Assembly: GCF_000379605.1 (NCBI RefSeq)
Contig: NZ_KB902624.1
Location: 62,001-126,000 of the forward strand
Source of the DNA: Rhizobium giardinii bv. giardinii H152
GTDB taxonomy: Bacteria; Pseudomonadota; Alphaproteobacteria; Rhizobiales; Rhizobiaceae
Length of the DNA stretch: 64,000 bases
Direction of reading: 5' to 3'
Positions 17,339-26,051 of the stretch are shown piece after piece; positions within the stretch are counted from its first letter, which is position 1, and every line of letters begins with the position of its first letter. Both the position numbers and the translations under genes were made by a program. The notes below the pieces were generated by a model. The model searched no databases. It had not been told where the DNA came from and worked only from the letters and a program-made list of their open reading frames with translations.

Positions 17339-17671
17339 GGTTTTCCCTCGGTTTTGGCGAAAGCACGACAATCTCCCAAGCGACGGAGTGTCCCTGCATG
17401 CTCAACCGACCAGGTGTTGCCCCGGGCACCTTAGGGCGTACCAGGCCATGGGCAGGCGGGCAAAGCCCGCTAGAGCCGCGCCGCCCCTTGCGTGGCGGAA
17501 ACAGACGGGTGTTCGCAACGCAGCGCTGCGGGCAAGGGCGGCGACACCGAGGGGTCCCGTCGCCTGTTGGCGGCGCTTTTCACTGAGCGGCGAGGCGCCA
17601 TCGAACCGTCACAAACAAGGGTAATCTCACGTGCCAGATTGGTAGCCGATCTGGAGGGGGACGGTCGCATC

Positions 17672-18118
17672 ATGACACAAACCGCGATGAGGATCGAAAT
17701 CCGCGAAGATGAGGCTGGGTTCGCTCATGCCGAGCGTTCAGCGCCGTTGATCGAGCAGGCTGGAGCCATCTGTCTCCGCAAGGCAGGCGGCCGGGAAAAG
17801 GTCGAGGTGCCTTTGATCGGCAGTCTTCGCAACGGCCGATGGGGCATTCCGAAGGGACACGTCGAGCCCGGCGAGACGTCTCGGCAGGCGGCAGAGAGGG
17901 AGGCTTTCGAAGAAGCCGGCATCATCGGCACGGCAATGGAACGGGTCGTCGGGTCGTTTGTCTACACCAAGGATAGAACCCTGTTGCGATATCGAGTTGC
18001 CGTTCACCTCGTGCATGTCAAGAAGGACCGTCGAAAGATCAAATGGGTGCCGATCGACGTCGGTAGCCAGGAGGTTGGCCAGACCTCGCTTGGGCAGATT
18101 ATTTACAATTTAATTTAA
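17672..18118 (+). CDS. Nudix hydrolase
   Basis: A 148-residue pyrophosphohydrolase of the Nudix family, which splits nucleoside diphosphates linked to another group. The Nudix box GHVEPGETSRQAAEREAFEE with AGI following fits Gx5Ex7REUxEExGU at residues 62-84, including all metal-binding glutamates. It is preceded by RWGIPKG. The start at 17672 follows GGAGGGGG. Rhizobial relatives resemble diadenosine- or diphosphoinositol-polyphosphate hydrolases. The substrate is not predictable here. The HD-domain gene follows 235 bases later in the same direction. Confidence 0.85.
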   Translation: MTQTAMRIEIREDEAGFAHAERSAPLIEQAGAICLRKAGGREKVEVPLIGSLRNGRWGIPKGHVEPGETSRQAAEREAFEEAGIIGTAMERVVGSFVYTKDRTLLRYRVAVHLVHVKKDRRKIKWVPIDVGSQEVGQTSLGQIIYNLI

Positions 18119-18353
18119 GTCGCCCCACTCCCTGGCCAGACAAGACCGCCGTGGCGGTTTGGTTGTCTTTGCCGAAGTGATCGCTTGCCGGCCGGCGCGC
18201 CGATCGACTTGCACCCTGACAGTCAAACATCTGTCCCGTTCGATGCAACTTCTCGAATCGGCGCGCGTTATCCATCGAGTGCAACGTAACGAGCCTTGGA
18301 CCGTTGCTCTTGCGGGCAGTGCGAACCCAAGACGTAGACCGACAGTGACAGTC

Positions 18354-18770
18354 ATGCAGACCGAGCAACATCTCCAGCGCGCCATTCAGATCGCGGCAGA
18401 AGCCCATAAAGGGCAGCAGGACAAGCTCGGGAATCCATACTTCGACCACTGCCGGCGTGTCGCGGATCTCGTGGTTGGCGATGAAGAGCGGATCATCGCA
18501 TTTCTCCACGACGTTCCGGAAAAGGGATCGGGCTGGACGCTCGATCGCCTGAAACAGGAAGGCTTCTCCCCGTCGGTGATCGCCGCCGTCGAAGCATTGA
18601 CCAAGAGGGTTGGGGAAGCCGACGACGCGTTCGTACGGCGAGCCGCGTCGAACCCGCTGGCACGGCCGGTGAAGCTGGCCGACCTTGAGGATAACCGCGT
18701 TCAGGCCGAGCAGGCGGGGCTGGACGCGTCGAAGTACCTGAACGGCCTGGAACAGCTTCAGAACATGTGA
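18354..18770 (+). CDS. HD-domain (RelA/SpoT hydrolase-like) phosphohydrolase
   Basis: A 138-residue protein that resembles the stand-alone hydrolase domain of RelA/SpoT enzymes (small alarmone hydrolase or MESH1-like). It shows AAEAHKGQQDKLGNPYFDHC, where the histidines are metal ligands, then ERIIAFLHDVPEKG with the HD pair, and ARPVKLADLEDN, the usual VKLADLxDN motif. The second half of the catalytic motif reads HDVPEKG rather than the usual HDVxEDT, so activity could be altered. Upstream in-frame sequence to 18159 is open but has no clear start. Substrates in the family include (p)ppGpp and NADPH; which applies here is unknown. Confidence 0.75.
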   Translation: MQTEQHLQRAIQIAAEAHKGQQDKLGNPYFDHCRRVADLVVGDEERIIAFLHDVPEKGSGWTLDRLKQEGFSPSVIAAVEALTKRVGEADDAFVRRAASNPLARPVKLADLEDNRVQAEQAGLDASKYLNGLEQLQNM

Positions 18771-19172
18771 CCACCACGTTTAAGCACGCGGGTGGTCGCG
18801 GTGAGTTCACAGGCTACGCAAGTTTGCCGCGGCACGAAGGCGAAATGAGCTTTCGCAAGAGGGGCCGAATGATAGCCGCGGGCGTCATGCTGGCGGGTTG
18901 GAGGAAGCGAGGCGCCTATCGCGACAGTGGAGTTGGAGAAAACCGATCGCGAGAACAAGCATGAGCAGCAATGTCACTCGCCCGTCCCGAAAATCGTTGC
19001 ATGCGGCTTCGTTTCACAACCCCTGTGGCAAGAAAATCGGCTTCGGCCTGGTCTGCTCCATCACAGCGTGCGGTTGCCGCAGCAGCCGAGGGCCATTCCG
19101 TCGAGACATCTTGTTTGTGACAGTTTCATGACGAATAGTTGCCGGCGATTGACAGAATCCTGCAGGACAAAA
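18771..19172. other. Intergenic region without recognised genes
   Basis: About 400 bases. Open frames here are short and overlap on both strands. A TTGACA at 19150 could be a -35 element but its distance to the start at 19173 leaves no room for a normal -10, so it is not claimed as a promoter. Confidence 0.4.
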
Positions 19173-19556
19173 ATGGGTGAAAAACGTGTGTACGAAGCAT
19201 TGGTCGATGGCGCGACAGAGGGCCACCGCGACGGGCAATTGTATGACTTCGTGCGGAAACGCTGTCCCAAGGCATCCAGCAAGAAAAGCGTCCGCGCCTC
19301 GCTGCTGGCGCTGAGCGACCCCGGCCTTAAGGACCACAATATTCTCAGCACCATCTACGCATTGGCGATCAAGCATCGCTTGGACACGGTCCGCTCCGAT
19401 GACGATCGGCACGACGATGATCCGACGCAACTGGGCCCTTCGATCGCCACGTTAAGACGACGGCAAAGGCACAGTCCGGGGAGGATCTGCCGGCATGAAC
19501 CTCAAGCGCGGGTCGGTTATGAGGGTTTCATGACAGGCCCGCGGGAATTCCTTTGA
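19173..19556 (+). CDS. Hypothetical protein
   Basis: A possible 127-residue protein. The first 75 residues look genuine (MGEKRVYEALVDGATEGHRD, then LYDFVRKRCPKASSKKSVRA). After a run of aspartates the last 45 residues become arginine-rich and unconvincing, so the natural protein may be shorter or the gene may have a late frameshift. No family is recognised. It ends 22 bases before the CYTH-CHAD gene and reads the same way. Confidence 0.4.
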   Translation: MGEKRVYEALVDGATEGHRDGQLYDFVRKRCPKASSKKSVRASLLALSDPGLKDHNILSTIYALAIKHRLDTVRSDDDRHDDDPTQLGPSIATLRRRQRHSPGRICRHEPQARVGYEGFMTGPREFL

Positions 19557-19578
19557 TAAGGGGAGGATCCACAAAGCC

Positions 19579-21030
19579 ATGCAAGAAACCGAACTGAAGC
19601 TCGAGCTCTCCCAGGCAGCAGCAACAGCGCTGCTGAAGAAGAATCCGTTCGATGCGGCGCCCACCGTCATGCAGCAGAAGTCCATTTATTTCGATACCGC
19701 CGGAGCGGATCTCTCCAAGCGCGGCCTGTCGCTGCGAATCCGGCAGTCGGGCAACGAACGGGTTCAGACCGTCAAAGTCGGCGATGGTGTTGCGGCTGGA
19801 TCGTTCACGCGCGACGAGTGGGAGCGACCGGTCGCGGACGACATACCGGTTCTCGACGATCCGCAGATCCGAGATCTGCTCGGCGAGACCGACCGAAGAT
19901 TGGCGCCCATGTTTGAGATTCATGTCAAACGACATCGTTGGAATGTAATCGAAGGCGAGGCGACGATCGAGGTCGCTCTGGATGTCGGAAAGGTCGTTGC
20001 AGCCGATCGTGAGGCACTGCTGTGCGAGATCGAGCTCGAAAGGAGGGCGGGATCACCGGCGGCGCTGTTTGCGCTGGCTCGAAAGGTCGATCGGATTGCG
20101 CCAGCGCACGTCGGCGTTCTCAGCAAAGCGGAACGGGGTTATCGTCTGCTGGGCGCAGCGGCCGGCGCCGTGAAGGCGAGCGCGATTCCGCTGAGCACCG
20201 ACATGAACGCCGCCACAGTTTTCGCGCACATCGCTGCAGCGTGTCTCAGACAGTTTCGTCTCAACGAATTGGCCTTGTCATGGTCCCGCAACGCCGATGC
20301 TTTGCATCAGGCGCGTGTGTCGCTGCGCCGATTGCGGTCGCTTTTCTCGATCTGCCGATCGCTGTTCGCCGACAGCCGGTTCGACCACCTGCGCGGCGAA
20401 TTGCGGTGGCTCGCCTCGGACCTCGGCAATGCGCGCAACATCGACGTGATGATCGACCGCGCCACCAACGACGACCTGTCCAGCCGCCTTCAACAAGCTC
20501 GCGACGGGGCCTACGGCGCTGTCGAGGCCTCGCTGTCCTCGGCGCGGGCTCGCGCACTGATGATTGATCTGGCCGAATGGATTTCGATCCGCGACTGGCG
20601 CAGCGACCAAAATGGTGAAGCCTTGCGGCTGCAGCCCGCCAGAGATTTTGCCGCCGGTGTTCTCGACAGACTTTGGAAGAAAGTGGCGAAGGGTGGCCGC
20701 AATCTGGCCGATCTCGATGACGAGGCCCGCCACGAACTGCGGATCATCGCCAAGAAACTGCGGTATGCCGCGGAGTTTTTCGGGCCACTTTATCAGAGCA
20801 AGAAGGAAATCAAACGTTCCAAACGCTTCCTCGTGGCGTTGGAGGGTCTGCAGGATCACCTTGGCAGCCTCAATGATCTCGCGACCGCGCCCGCAATGCT
20901 GTCGCAACTCGACCTCTCGGACGTGGCGGGGGCGGAAGACCTATTCAGCGCGGCCGACAAGGAAAAGCTGCTTAAGGCTGCCGAAGAGGCGCACGGATCG
21001 TTCGTCGATATCCGGCGCTTCTGGCGCTGA
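19579..21030 (+). CDS. CYTH and CHAD domain protein (inorganic triphosphatase type)
   Basis: A 483-residue cytoplasmic protein. The N-terminal CYTH domain (about residues 1-200) has the ExExK start motif (METELK-like, here QETELKLEL) and alternating charged strands typical of triphosphate tunnel enzymes, which hydrolyse tripolyphosphate or related triphosphates. The C-terminal CHAD domain (about 215-480) is helical and rich in conserved histidine and arginine (HQARVSLRRLRSLFSICRSL and HELRIIAKKLRYAAEFF), and such domains bind polyphosphate. The ribosome site is AGGGGAGGAT. The protein is the length usual for YgiF-like enzymes. Confidence 0.88.
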   Translation: MQETELKLELSQAAATALLKKNPFDAAPTVMQQKSIYFDTAGADLSKRGLSLRIRQSGNERVQTVKVGDGVAAGSFTRDEWERPVADDIPVLDDPQIRDLLGETDRRLAPMFEIHVKRHRWNVIEGEATIEVALDVGKVVAADREALLCEIELERRAGSPAALFALARKVDRIAPAHVGVLSKAERGYRLLGAAAGAVKASAIPLSTDMNAATVFAHIAAACLRQFRLNELALSWSRNADALHQARVSLRRLRSLFSICRSLFADSRFDHLRGELRWLASDLGNARNIDVMIDRATNDDLSSRLQQARDGAYGAVEASLSSARARALMIDLAEWISIRDWRSDQNGEALRLQPARDFAAGVLDRLWKKVAKGGRNLADLDDEARHELRIIAKKLRYAAEFFGPLYQSKKEIKRSKRFLVALEGLQDHLGSLNDLATAPAMLSQLDLSDVAGAEDLFSAADKEKLLKAAEEAHGSFVDIRRFWR

Positions 21031-21221
21031 CGGTCATATGCAAGCGGTTCGCTCTGGCTCACAGGATCCCACATCGCTTCGATTGGAACGGCGTCTAGAA
21101 GACCGTCACCTCCCCGCCGGCAATCGGATTGCATACCTTTGGGCACCAATTAAGTGTTCACAGCGAGCGGTACATGCATGGATCAGGAAGCGGCGGGATA
21201 ATCCTGCCGCGTTGACAGCAG

Positions 21222-21431
21222 GAGGCGAAGCTCAGGCTGGAGCGTTGGGCCCGCAATATTTATGAAATCTCCGACGGTCTCGGTTTTCGCGACCCGACCT
21301 ATTTCAGCCATGTTATCAAGCGCAGGACCGGGCTTTCGCCGGCCGGCTATCGTGAAATCGCTGGCGCTTCGGCAGGGTCGGAAAACAGCGTGCTGTCCTC
21401 GGGCTACGCCGACTGGCCTGAGACATCATAA
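21222..21431 (+). pseudogene. C-terminal remnant of an AraC/GlxA-type regulator
   Basis: The frame from 21222 reads EAKLRLERWARNIYEISDGL, then GFRDPTYFSHVIKRRTGLSP and AGYREIAG, ending at TAA 21431. This is the second helix-turn-helix and tail of an AraC-family regulator of the GlxA group. The first helix-turn-helix and the amidotransferase-like domain are missing, and there is no start codon in a suitable place. It lies next to the amine-transport gene and may be what remains of a local regulator. Bases 21031-21221 hold no gene. Confidence 0.7.
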
Positions 21432-21435
21432 AAAA

Positions 21436-21463
21436 GGGCCGCGCACCTTTTGATGCGCGGCCT
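21436..21463 (-). terminator. Rho-independent terminator of the APC permease gene
   Basis: GGCCGCGCA at 21437-21445 pairs with TGCGCGGCC at 21454-21462. Read on the reverse strand, the stem is followed directly by a run of T residues (21435-21430). It sits about 20 bases beyond the stop of the leftward permease gene. Confidence 0.85.
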
Positions 21464-21484
21464 CTGGCTGTTTGCTCTGGTCGA

Positions 21485-23272
21485 TCAGGCTGGAAGCTGG
21501 AAGTAGGCGTTTGCCGCCAGGACCACAGCCAGACCGGCAGCCAGTGCTGCGTAGGGCAGGATGCCCGCTTTCCTGACGCCCAAGTCCTGGCCGACGAGCC
21601 CTAAGTCTTCCATCGCGCCTGCCGGGAACTTGCCGCCATCACGCACATAGTGGCGATAAGCAAAGACCGGCAGGATGAGCGCGGCAAAGATGAAGCCGAC
21701 CCAGAGCGCGTTGGAATAACCCCAGACCTTGGCGCCCGCGCCGAGGAAGAGCGCATTAACGAAGGCGAGAACGGTGTTGACGCCGATCAGCCAGGTCGGT
21801 GCCTTCCACGGGCGCGCTACATGCCCTGAATCCATGCGGTGGATCCAGGCGGCATTGAGGTTGAGGAAGTTGAAGATGATGTAGCCGACATTGGAGACGG
21901 CGAGCACGAAGAAATAGCCGGCCACGTCGGATGCGATGGCAAGCAGGATGAGATTGAAGGCGAAATCGGTCCACATGGCGCGGGTGGGCGCGCCGTGTTC
22001 GTTGACGTGGTCGAGATATTTCGGCAGCCAGCCGTCCTTTGCGCCCTGATAAAGGGTCCGCGACGAACCGGCCATCGCCGTCATGATCGCGAGGAACAGC
22101 GCCATGATCATCAGGATGACGAGGATCTGCGTGACGATCTTGCCCCCATGAACGAGGTTGCCGAGCGCTTCGGCTACGCCTGTACCATCGACGATGCCGG
22201 GTGCGAGCATGCCCGCATGGCCGAGAACGCCCTGGAACGTGAAGGGTATGAGGAAGAAGAACAGGCAGCACAGGAGACCGGAATAGAAGATCGCCTTGAA
22301 GGTATCCGTCTTCGGGTTCTTCAGTTCACGGGTGTAGCAGACGGCCGTCTCGAAGCCGTAGGTCGACCATGCCGCGATATAGAGACCGCCGAGGAACAGC
22401 GTCCAGCCGCCATTGCTCCAGACACCATCGAGGCCGGAATAAGCCGCCGTCGGGGGGATCAGGCCGGTGATGTTGGCACTGTCGATCTGTCCGGAGAAGA
22501 TTGGGTAGAGGCCGATGACCAGCAAAGGCAGGAGGACGATGATGGCGAGCCATTTCTGGACGCTTGCCGTGCCTTCGATACCGCGATGTTGGATCGCGAA
22601 GATAATCAGCATCAGTATGGCGCCGATCACGAAAGTGGCGTTGAGATTTGCCGTTGCGAGCAACGGAATGTCGAAGGTGACGAGCGACCAGCTGCGGATC
22701 GCAGGCGTCAGCGCAGTGCCGGCGTCGGCGGACAGCAGGGCCGCGATGGCGTCCTGCGGGGTCTTGCCTGCATTGGCAGCGAGCCATTCCGCGACGCGCG
22801 GGCTCTCAGCCGTCAGCGTTGCCATGTTGGCGTTGATCCATTCCATAACGGCGGGCGAATCGGCGCCGGGGATCGGGAACAGGGCATTCAGAATGTACCC
22901 TGCGGCGATGGCGCAACCGAGCGACAGCACCGGCGACCAGGCAAACCAGTTGCACCAGACCGACAGGGGGGCGATGAATTTCGAATAGCGCAGCCAGGCC
23001 GTTGCCCCGTAGATCGACGCGCCGCCGGACTTGTTGCCGAACATCCCGGCAATTTCGGCATAGGTGAAGGATTGCAGGAACCCCATCACCATTGAAATGA
23101 TCCAGACGACGAAGGCGAGCTTGCCCGTCGTGCCGGCTATGCCGCCGATGGAGAAAAGCACGAGCGGGGGGACGCCGGCGGCGACCCAGAATGCTCCTTT
23201 CCAATCCAGCGCGCGAATCAGCCCGGTGCCCGAGGCAGCGGCTGATCCCTCGGTCTCAACAATAGATGCCAT
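21485..23272 (-). CDS. APC-family permease, candidate methylated-amine or amine-oxide transporter
   Basis: A 595-residue inner-membrane transporter of the amino acid-polyamine-organocation superfamily with about twelve hydrophobic segments. A periplasmic loop with PRVAEWLAANAGKTPQDAIA separates helices 3 and 4 region. Other landmarks are FWVAAGVPPLVLFSIGGIAG at the start, AAWSTYGFETAVCYTRELKN in the middle and FLAIMTAMAGSSRTLYQGAK later. The chosen ATG at 23272 gives MASIVETEGSAAASGTGL. It is divergent from tdm with a 293-base shared upstream region. Known trimethylamine N-oxide importers are ABC systems (TmoXVW), which are not in this window, so this permease may replace them. The substrate is inference. 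Confidence 0.75.
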   Translation of the reverse strand: MASIVETEGSAAASGTGLIRALDWKGAFWVAAGVPPLVLFSIGGIAGTTGKLAFVVWIISMVMGFLQSFTYAEIAGMFGNKSGGASIYGATAWLRYSKFIAPLSVWCNWFAWSPVLSLGCAIAAGYILNALFPIPGADSPAVMEWINANMATLTAESPRVAEWLAANAGKTPQDAIAALLSADAGTALTPAIRSWSLVTFDIPLLATANLNATFVIGAILMLIIFAIQHRGIEGTASVQKWLAIIVLLPLLVIGLYPIFSGQIDSANITGLIPPTAAYSGLDGVWSNGGWTLFLGGLYIAAWSTYGFETAVCYTRELKNPKTDTFKAIFYSGLLCCLFFFLIPFTFQGVLGHAGMLAPGIVDGTGVAEALGNLVHGGKIVTQILVILMIMALFLAIMTAMAGSSRTLYQGAKDGWLPKYLDHVNEHGAPTRAMWTDFAFNLILLAIASDVAGYFFVLAVSNVGYIIFNFLNLNAAWIHRMDSGHVARPWKAPTWLIGVNTVLAFVNALFLGAGAKVWGYSNALWVGFIFAALILPVFAYRHYVRDGGKFPAGAMEDLGLVGQDLGVRKAGILPYAALAAGLAVVLAANAYFQLPA

Positions 23273-23565
23273 GAACAGTCTCCTCGACCAGTTTTGTCTT
23301 AGCGCGTATGTCGCGCGTCCCCTGAATTGATGGTTTTCGCTTCGGTCTTTGCCGTTGGGCGGAGCCTGCATTCCGCAGTGTCCCCACCCGGTTCCCGTCT
23401 TGTTTTTTCGACCCAAGCTTATCCTCATAGTGAATTTTTTTTCCTCTGGGTCAAGTCTCTCTTTACTTTCCAAGGTCTCCCGTAGGATAGTTTGGCCATA
23501 TTGCCGGTGCATAAAGCGGCGCTTTAAGACTGCCGAAACGACCGTGCCATCGGGTGGGAGCTGAG
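23273..23565. promoter_or_regulatory. Divergent promoter region between the APC permease and tdm
   Basis: These 293 bases separate two divergent genes of the amine block and must hold both promoters. An AT-rich patch lies at 23400-23445. No sigma-54 site with correct 10-base spacing was found. No operator could be identified with confidence. Confidence 0.5.
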
Positions 23566-25935
23566 ATGACCAATTCCGGACGATTTGCAGGCGCGCTCAT
23601 GCCGCCGCGGCCTAGCAGGATTTTAAGGCCGGGTATTCCGGCGCTGCCCGCCGGCGTCGAGCGGTACCGCGTCAAGGGGCGAGGCACGACGGTCGTCAAG
23701 GTGGCTGCCGGTGACCGCATTACCGTCAACGATGTCGAAGGCGGTCAGCTCTGCGAGGTCAGCTTTGTCGATGGAAAGGGCCGGTTCAACGCGGTCGGTC
23801 TCGGGGTTGGTTTTTCGCGGCCGGCAGCTGGCCTTCAGGATATTTTTGCCAGAGACGGCGACAGCGCCAAGCGGACGTTGAGCGCATTGAAACGGCGCAA
23901 TGTCGATCCTGCCGGAGCGCAGGCGCTCGTGCTTTTCGGTCAAAGCTCGTCGCCGGGCGCCTCGGCAGAATTGACGATCATGCTCGACGGGCTGCTGATT
24001 GTCTCGGCACCAGCGCCGGCGATGGATGCGGAACTGCAGAATACAGCGACAGCTCTTGAACTGCGCGTCGCACGCGCCAATGTTGAACGAAGTTATGAGG
24101 AACTGCTGCCCGAGCCGATGGCCGATCCGGTGCAGGATTTGCGCGTCCGTGCTGCTACGGCCTCGGCCTATTTCGTAAGAGCGGGCGAATTCATCCAGAT
24201 TATTGACGTCAGCGGCCGGCAATGCACGGACTTTCAGGCTTTTTCCGCCCGCAAAGTGGACAAGGGGCTTGATCTGGCGCTGGACGCGACGGTGACGCGC
24301 ACGCTGCTGGGACGCAGCTATCCGACGCCGGGGCTGCCTTCCAAGGCGTTCGATCGCGATTTCGAGCCTCTGGTGGAGATCGTGCAGGATACGGTCGGGC
24401 GTCATGATGCTTTCGCGACGGCGTGCAATTCGCGCTATTACGACGACATGGGCTACCCTGGCCATGTCAATTGCACCGACAATTTCAACCATGCGCTCAG
24501 TCCCTATGGCATTGCTCCGCGCAAGGGCTGGGAGGCGCTCAATTATTTCTACAACACCAACATCGACCACCAGAACCAGCTCTATCTCGACGAGCCATGG
24601 TCACGGCCGGGCGATTACGTGCTGATGCGGGCGCTGACCGATCTCGTCTGCGTCTCGTCGTCCTGCCCGGATGACATCGACGCTGCGAATGGCTGGGATC
24701 CGACGGATATCCATGTCCGCACCTATTCAGACAAAGAGAAATTCTCGCGCGCAATCGCCATCCGAATGACCCCTGATGCAGAGCCCGAAATGACCCAGGA
24801 AACAGCCTTTCATCCGCGCTTTTCGGCGCTGACCCGCAACCATGCGGAATATCGCGGCTATTGGCTGCCGAACCGCTTCAACAACGAGGGGCCGATCGAG
24901 GAATACTGGGCCTGCCGCGAGAACGCGGTGGTGATGGACCTGTCGCCGCTTCGGAAATTCGAGGTGACCGGGCCGGATGCCGAGGCGCTGCTGCAATATT
25001 GCGTCACCCGCGACATCCGCAAGCTGTCGCCGGGGCAGGTGGTCTATACGGCCATGTGCTACGAAAATGGCGGCATGATCGACGATGGCACGGTCTTCCG
25101 GCTGGCTGAGAACAATTTCCGCTGGATCGGTGGGGACGACGTCAGTGGTCTCTGGCTGCGCGAACAGGCCGAGAAGAAGGGCTTCAAGGCCTGGGTTCGG
25201 TCCTCGACGGACCAGATGCACAATCTGGCCGTCCAGGGACCGAAGAGCCGGGATATCATCAAGGAGATCATCTGGAGCGCGCCCTCGCAGCCATCGATCG
25301 GCGAACTCGAATGGTTCCGCTTCGCCGTCGGCCGGATCGGCCATTTCGAAGGCGCGCCGGTCATTGTCTCACGCACCGGCTATACCGGCGAACTCGGCTA
25401 CGAAATCTTCTGTCATCCAAAGGATGCGCTCGCCGTGTTCGACGCGGTCTGGGAAGCTGGGCAGAAATATGGGTTGAAGCCGATGGGGCTTGAAGCGCTT
25501 GATATGGTGCGCATCGAGGCGGGCCTCGTCTTTGCCCACTACGATTTCTCTGATCAGACCGACCCGTTTGAAGCCGGTATTGGTTTCACGGTGCCGTTGA
25601 AATCCAAGACCGAGGATTTCATCGGCCGCGAGGCGCTGATCAAGCGCAAGGAAAACCCGCGCTACAAGCTCGTCGGCCTCGATATAGACGCCAATGAGGC
25701 AGTCGGTCATGGCGATACGGTGCATATCGGCCGGGCGCAGGTGGGTGTCGTCACCAGTTCGACACGCTCGCCGCTGTTGAAGAAGACAATCGCACTGGCG
25801 CGGATGGATGTCTTGCATTCGACACTTGGTACCGAAGTCGAGATTGGCAAGCTCGATGGCCAGCAGAAGCGTTTGCCGGCGACAATCGTGCCGTTTGCCC
25901 ACTACGATCCGGAAAAGCTGAAGCCGCGCTCGTGA
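23566..25935 (+). CDS. tdm: Trimethylamine N-oxide demethylase (DUF1989-GcvT fusion)
   Basis: A 789-residue fusion that matches the architecture of trimethylamine N-oxide demethylase (aldolase), which converts trimethylamine N-oxide to dimethylamine and formaldehyde. Residues 25-405 contain DUF1989 sequence (RITVNDVEGGQLCEVSF, then EFIQIIDVSGRQCTDFQAFS). Cys287, Cys303 and Cys367 (in FATACNSR, HVNCTDN and SSSCPDD) are placed as expected for the zinc site of Tdm. Residues about 415-785 form a GcvT-like tetrahydrofolate-binding domain (GYWLPNRFNNEGPIEEYWAC, then VSRTGYTGELGYEIFC) that captures the released formaldehyde. The neighbours tmm and dmmDABC support the call. An in-frame GTG four codons upstream is an alternative start. 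Confidence 0.88.
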   Translation: MTNSGRFAGALMPPRPSRILRPGIPALPAGVERYRVKGRGTTVVKVAAGDRITVNDVEGGQLCEVSFVDGKGRFNAVGLGVGFSRPAAGLQDIFARDGDSAKRTLSALKRRNVDPAGAQALVLFGQSSSPGASAELTIMLDGLLIVSAPAPAMDAELQNTATALELRVARANVERSYEELLPEPMADPVQDLRVRAATASAYFVRAGEFIQIIDVSGRQCTDFQAFSARKVDKGLDLALDATVTRTLLGRSYPTPGLPSKAFDRDFEPLVEIVQDTVGRHDAFATACNSRYYDDMGYPGHVNCTDNFNHALSPYGIAPRKGWEALNYFYNTNIDHQNQLYLDEPWSRPGDYVLMRALTDLVCVSSSCPDDIDAANGWDPTDIHVRTYSDKEKFSRAIAIRMTPDAEPEMTQETAFHPRFSALTRNHAEYRGYWLPNRFNNEGPIEEYWACRENAVVMDLSPLRKFEVTGPDAEALLQYCVTRDIRKLSPGQVVYTAMCYENGGMIDDGTVFRLAENNFRWIGGDDVSGLWLREQAEKKGFKAWVRSSTDQMHNLAVQGPKSRDIIKEIIWSAPSQPSIGELEWFRFAVGRIGHFEGAPVIVSRTGYTGELGYEIFCHPKDALAVFDAVWEAGQKYGLKPMGLEALDMVRIEAGLVFAHYDFSDQTDPFEAGIGFTVPLKSKTEDFIGREALIKRKENPRYKLVGLDIDANEAVGHGDTVHIGRAQVGVVTSSTRSPLLKKTIALARMDVLHSTLGTEVEIGKLDGQQKRLPATIVPFAHYDPEKLKPRS

Positions 25936-25999
25936 AGGAGGGACGTCACCCCAAATCACCAAAACGCCTATAACGAAAATGGTTCGTCAGCCTTATAAA

Positions 26000-26031
26000 A
26001 TACGCCGGCTTGACGATCCAAGCCGGCGTAT
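26000..26031. terminator. Bidirectional terminator between tdm and tmm
   Basis: ATACGCCGGCTT at 26000-26011 and its exact reverse complement at 26020-26031 form a 12-pair stem with an eight-base loop. On the plus strand it is followed by CGGTTTTAG and on the minus strand by TTTATAAGG, so it can stop transcription from both convergent genes. Confidence 0.85.
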
Positions 26032-26051
26032 CGGTTTTAGCACGTCGTTCC

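Noticed and set aside
23500..23520. A TTTGG...TTGC sequence upstream of tdm resembling a sigma-54 site
   Set aside because: The distance between the GG and GC elements is seven rather than ten bases, so it cannot serve as an RpoN promoter.
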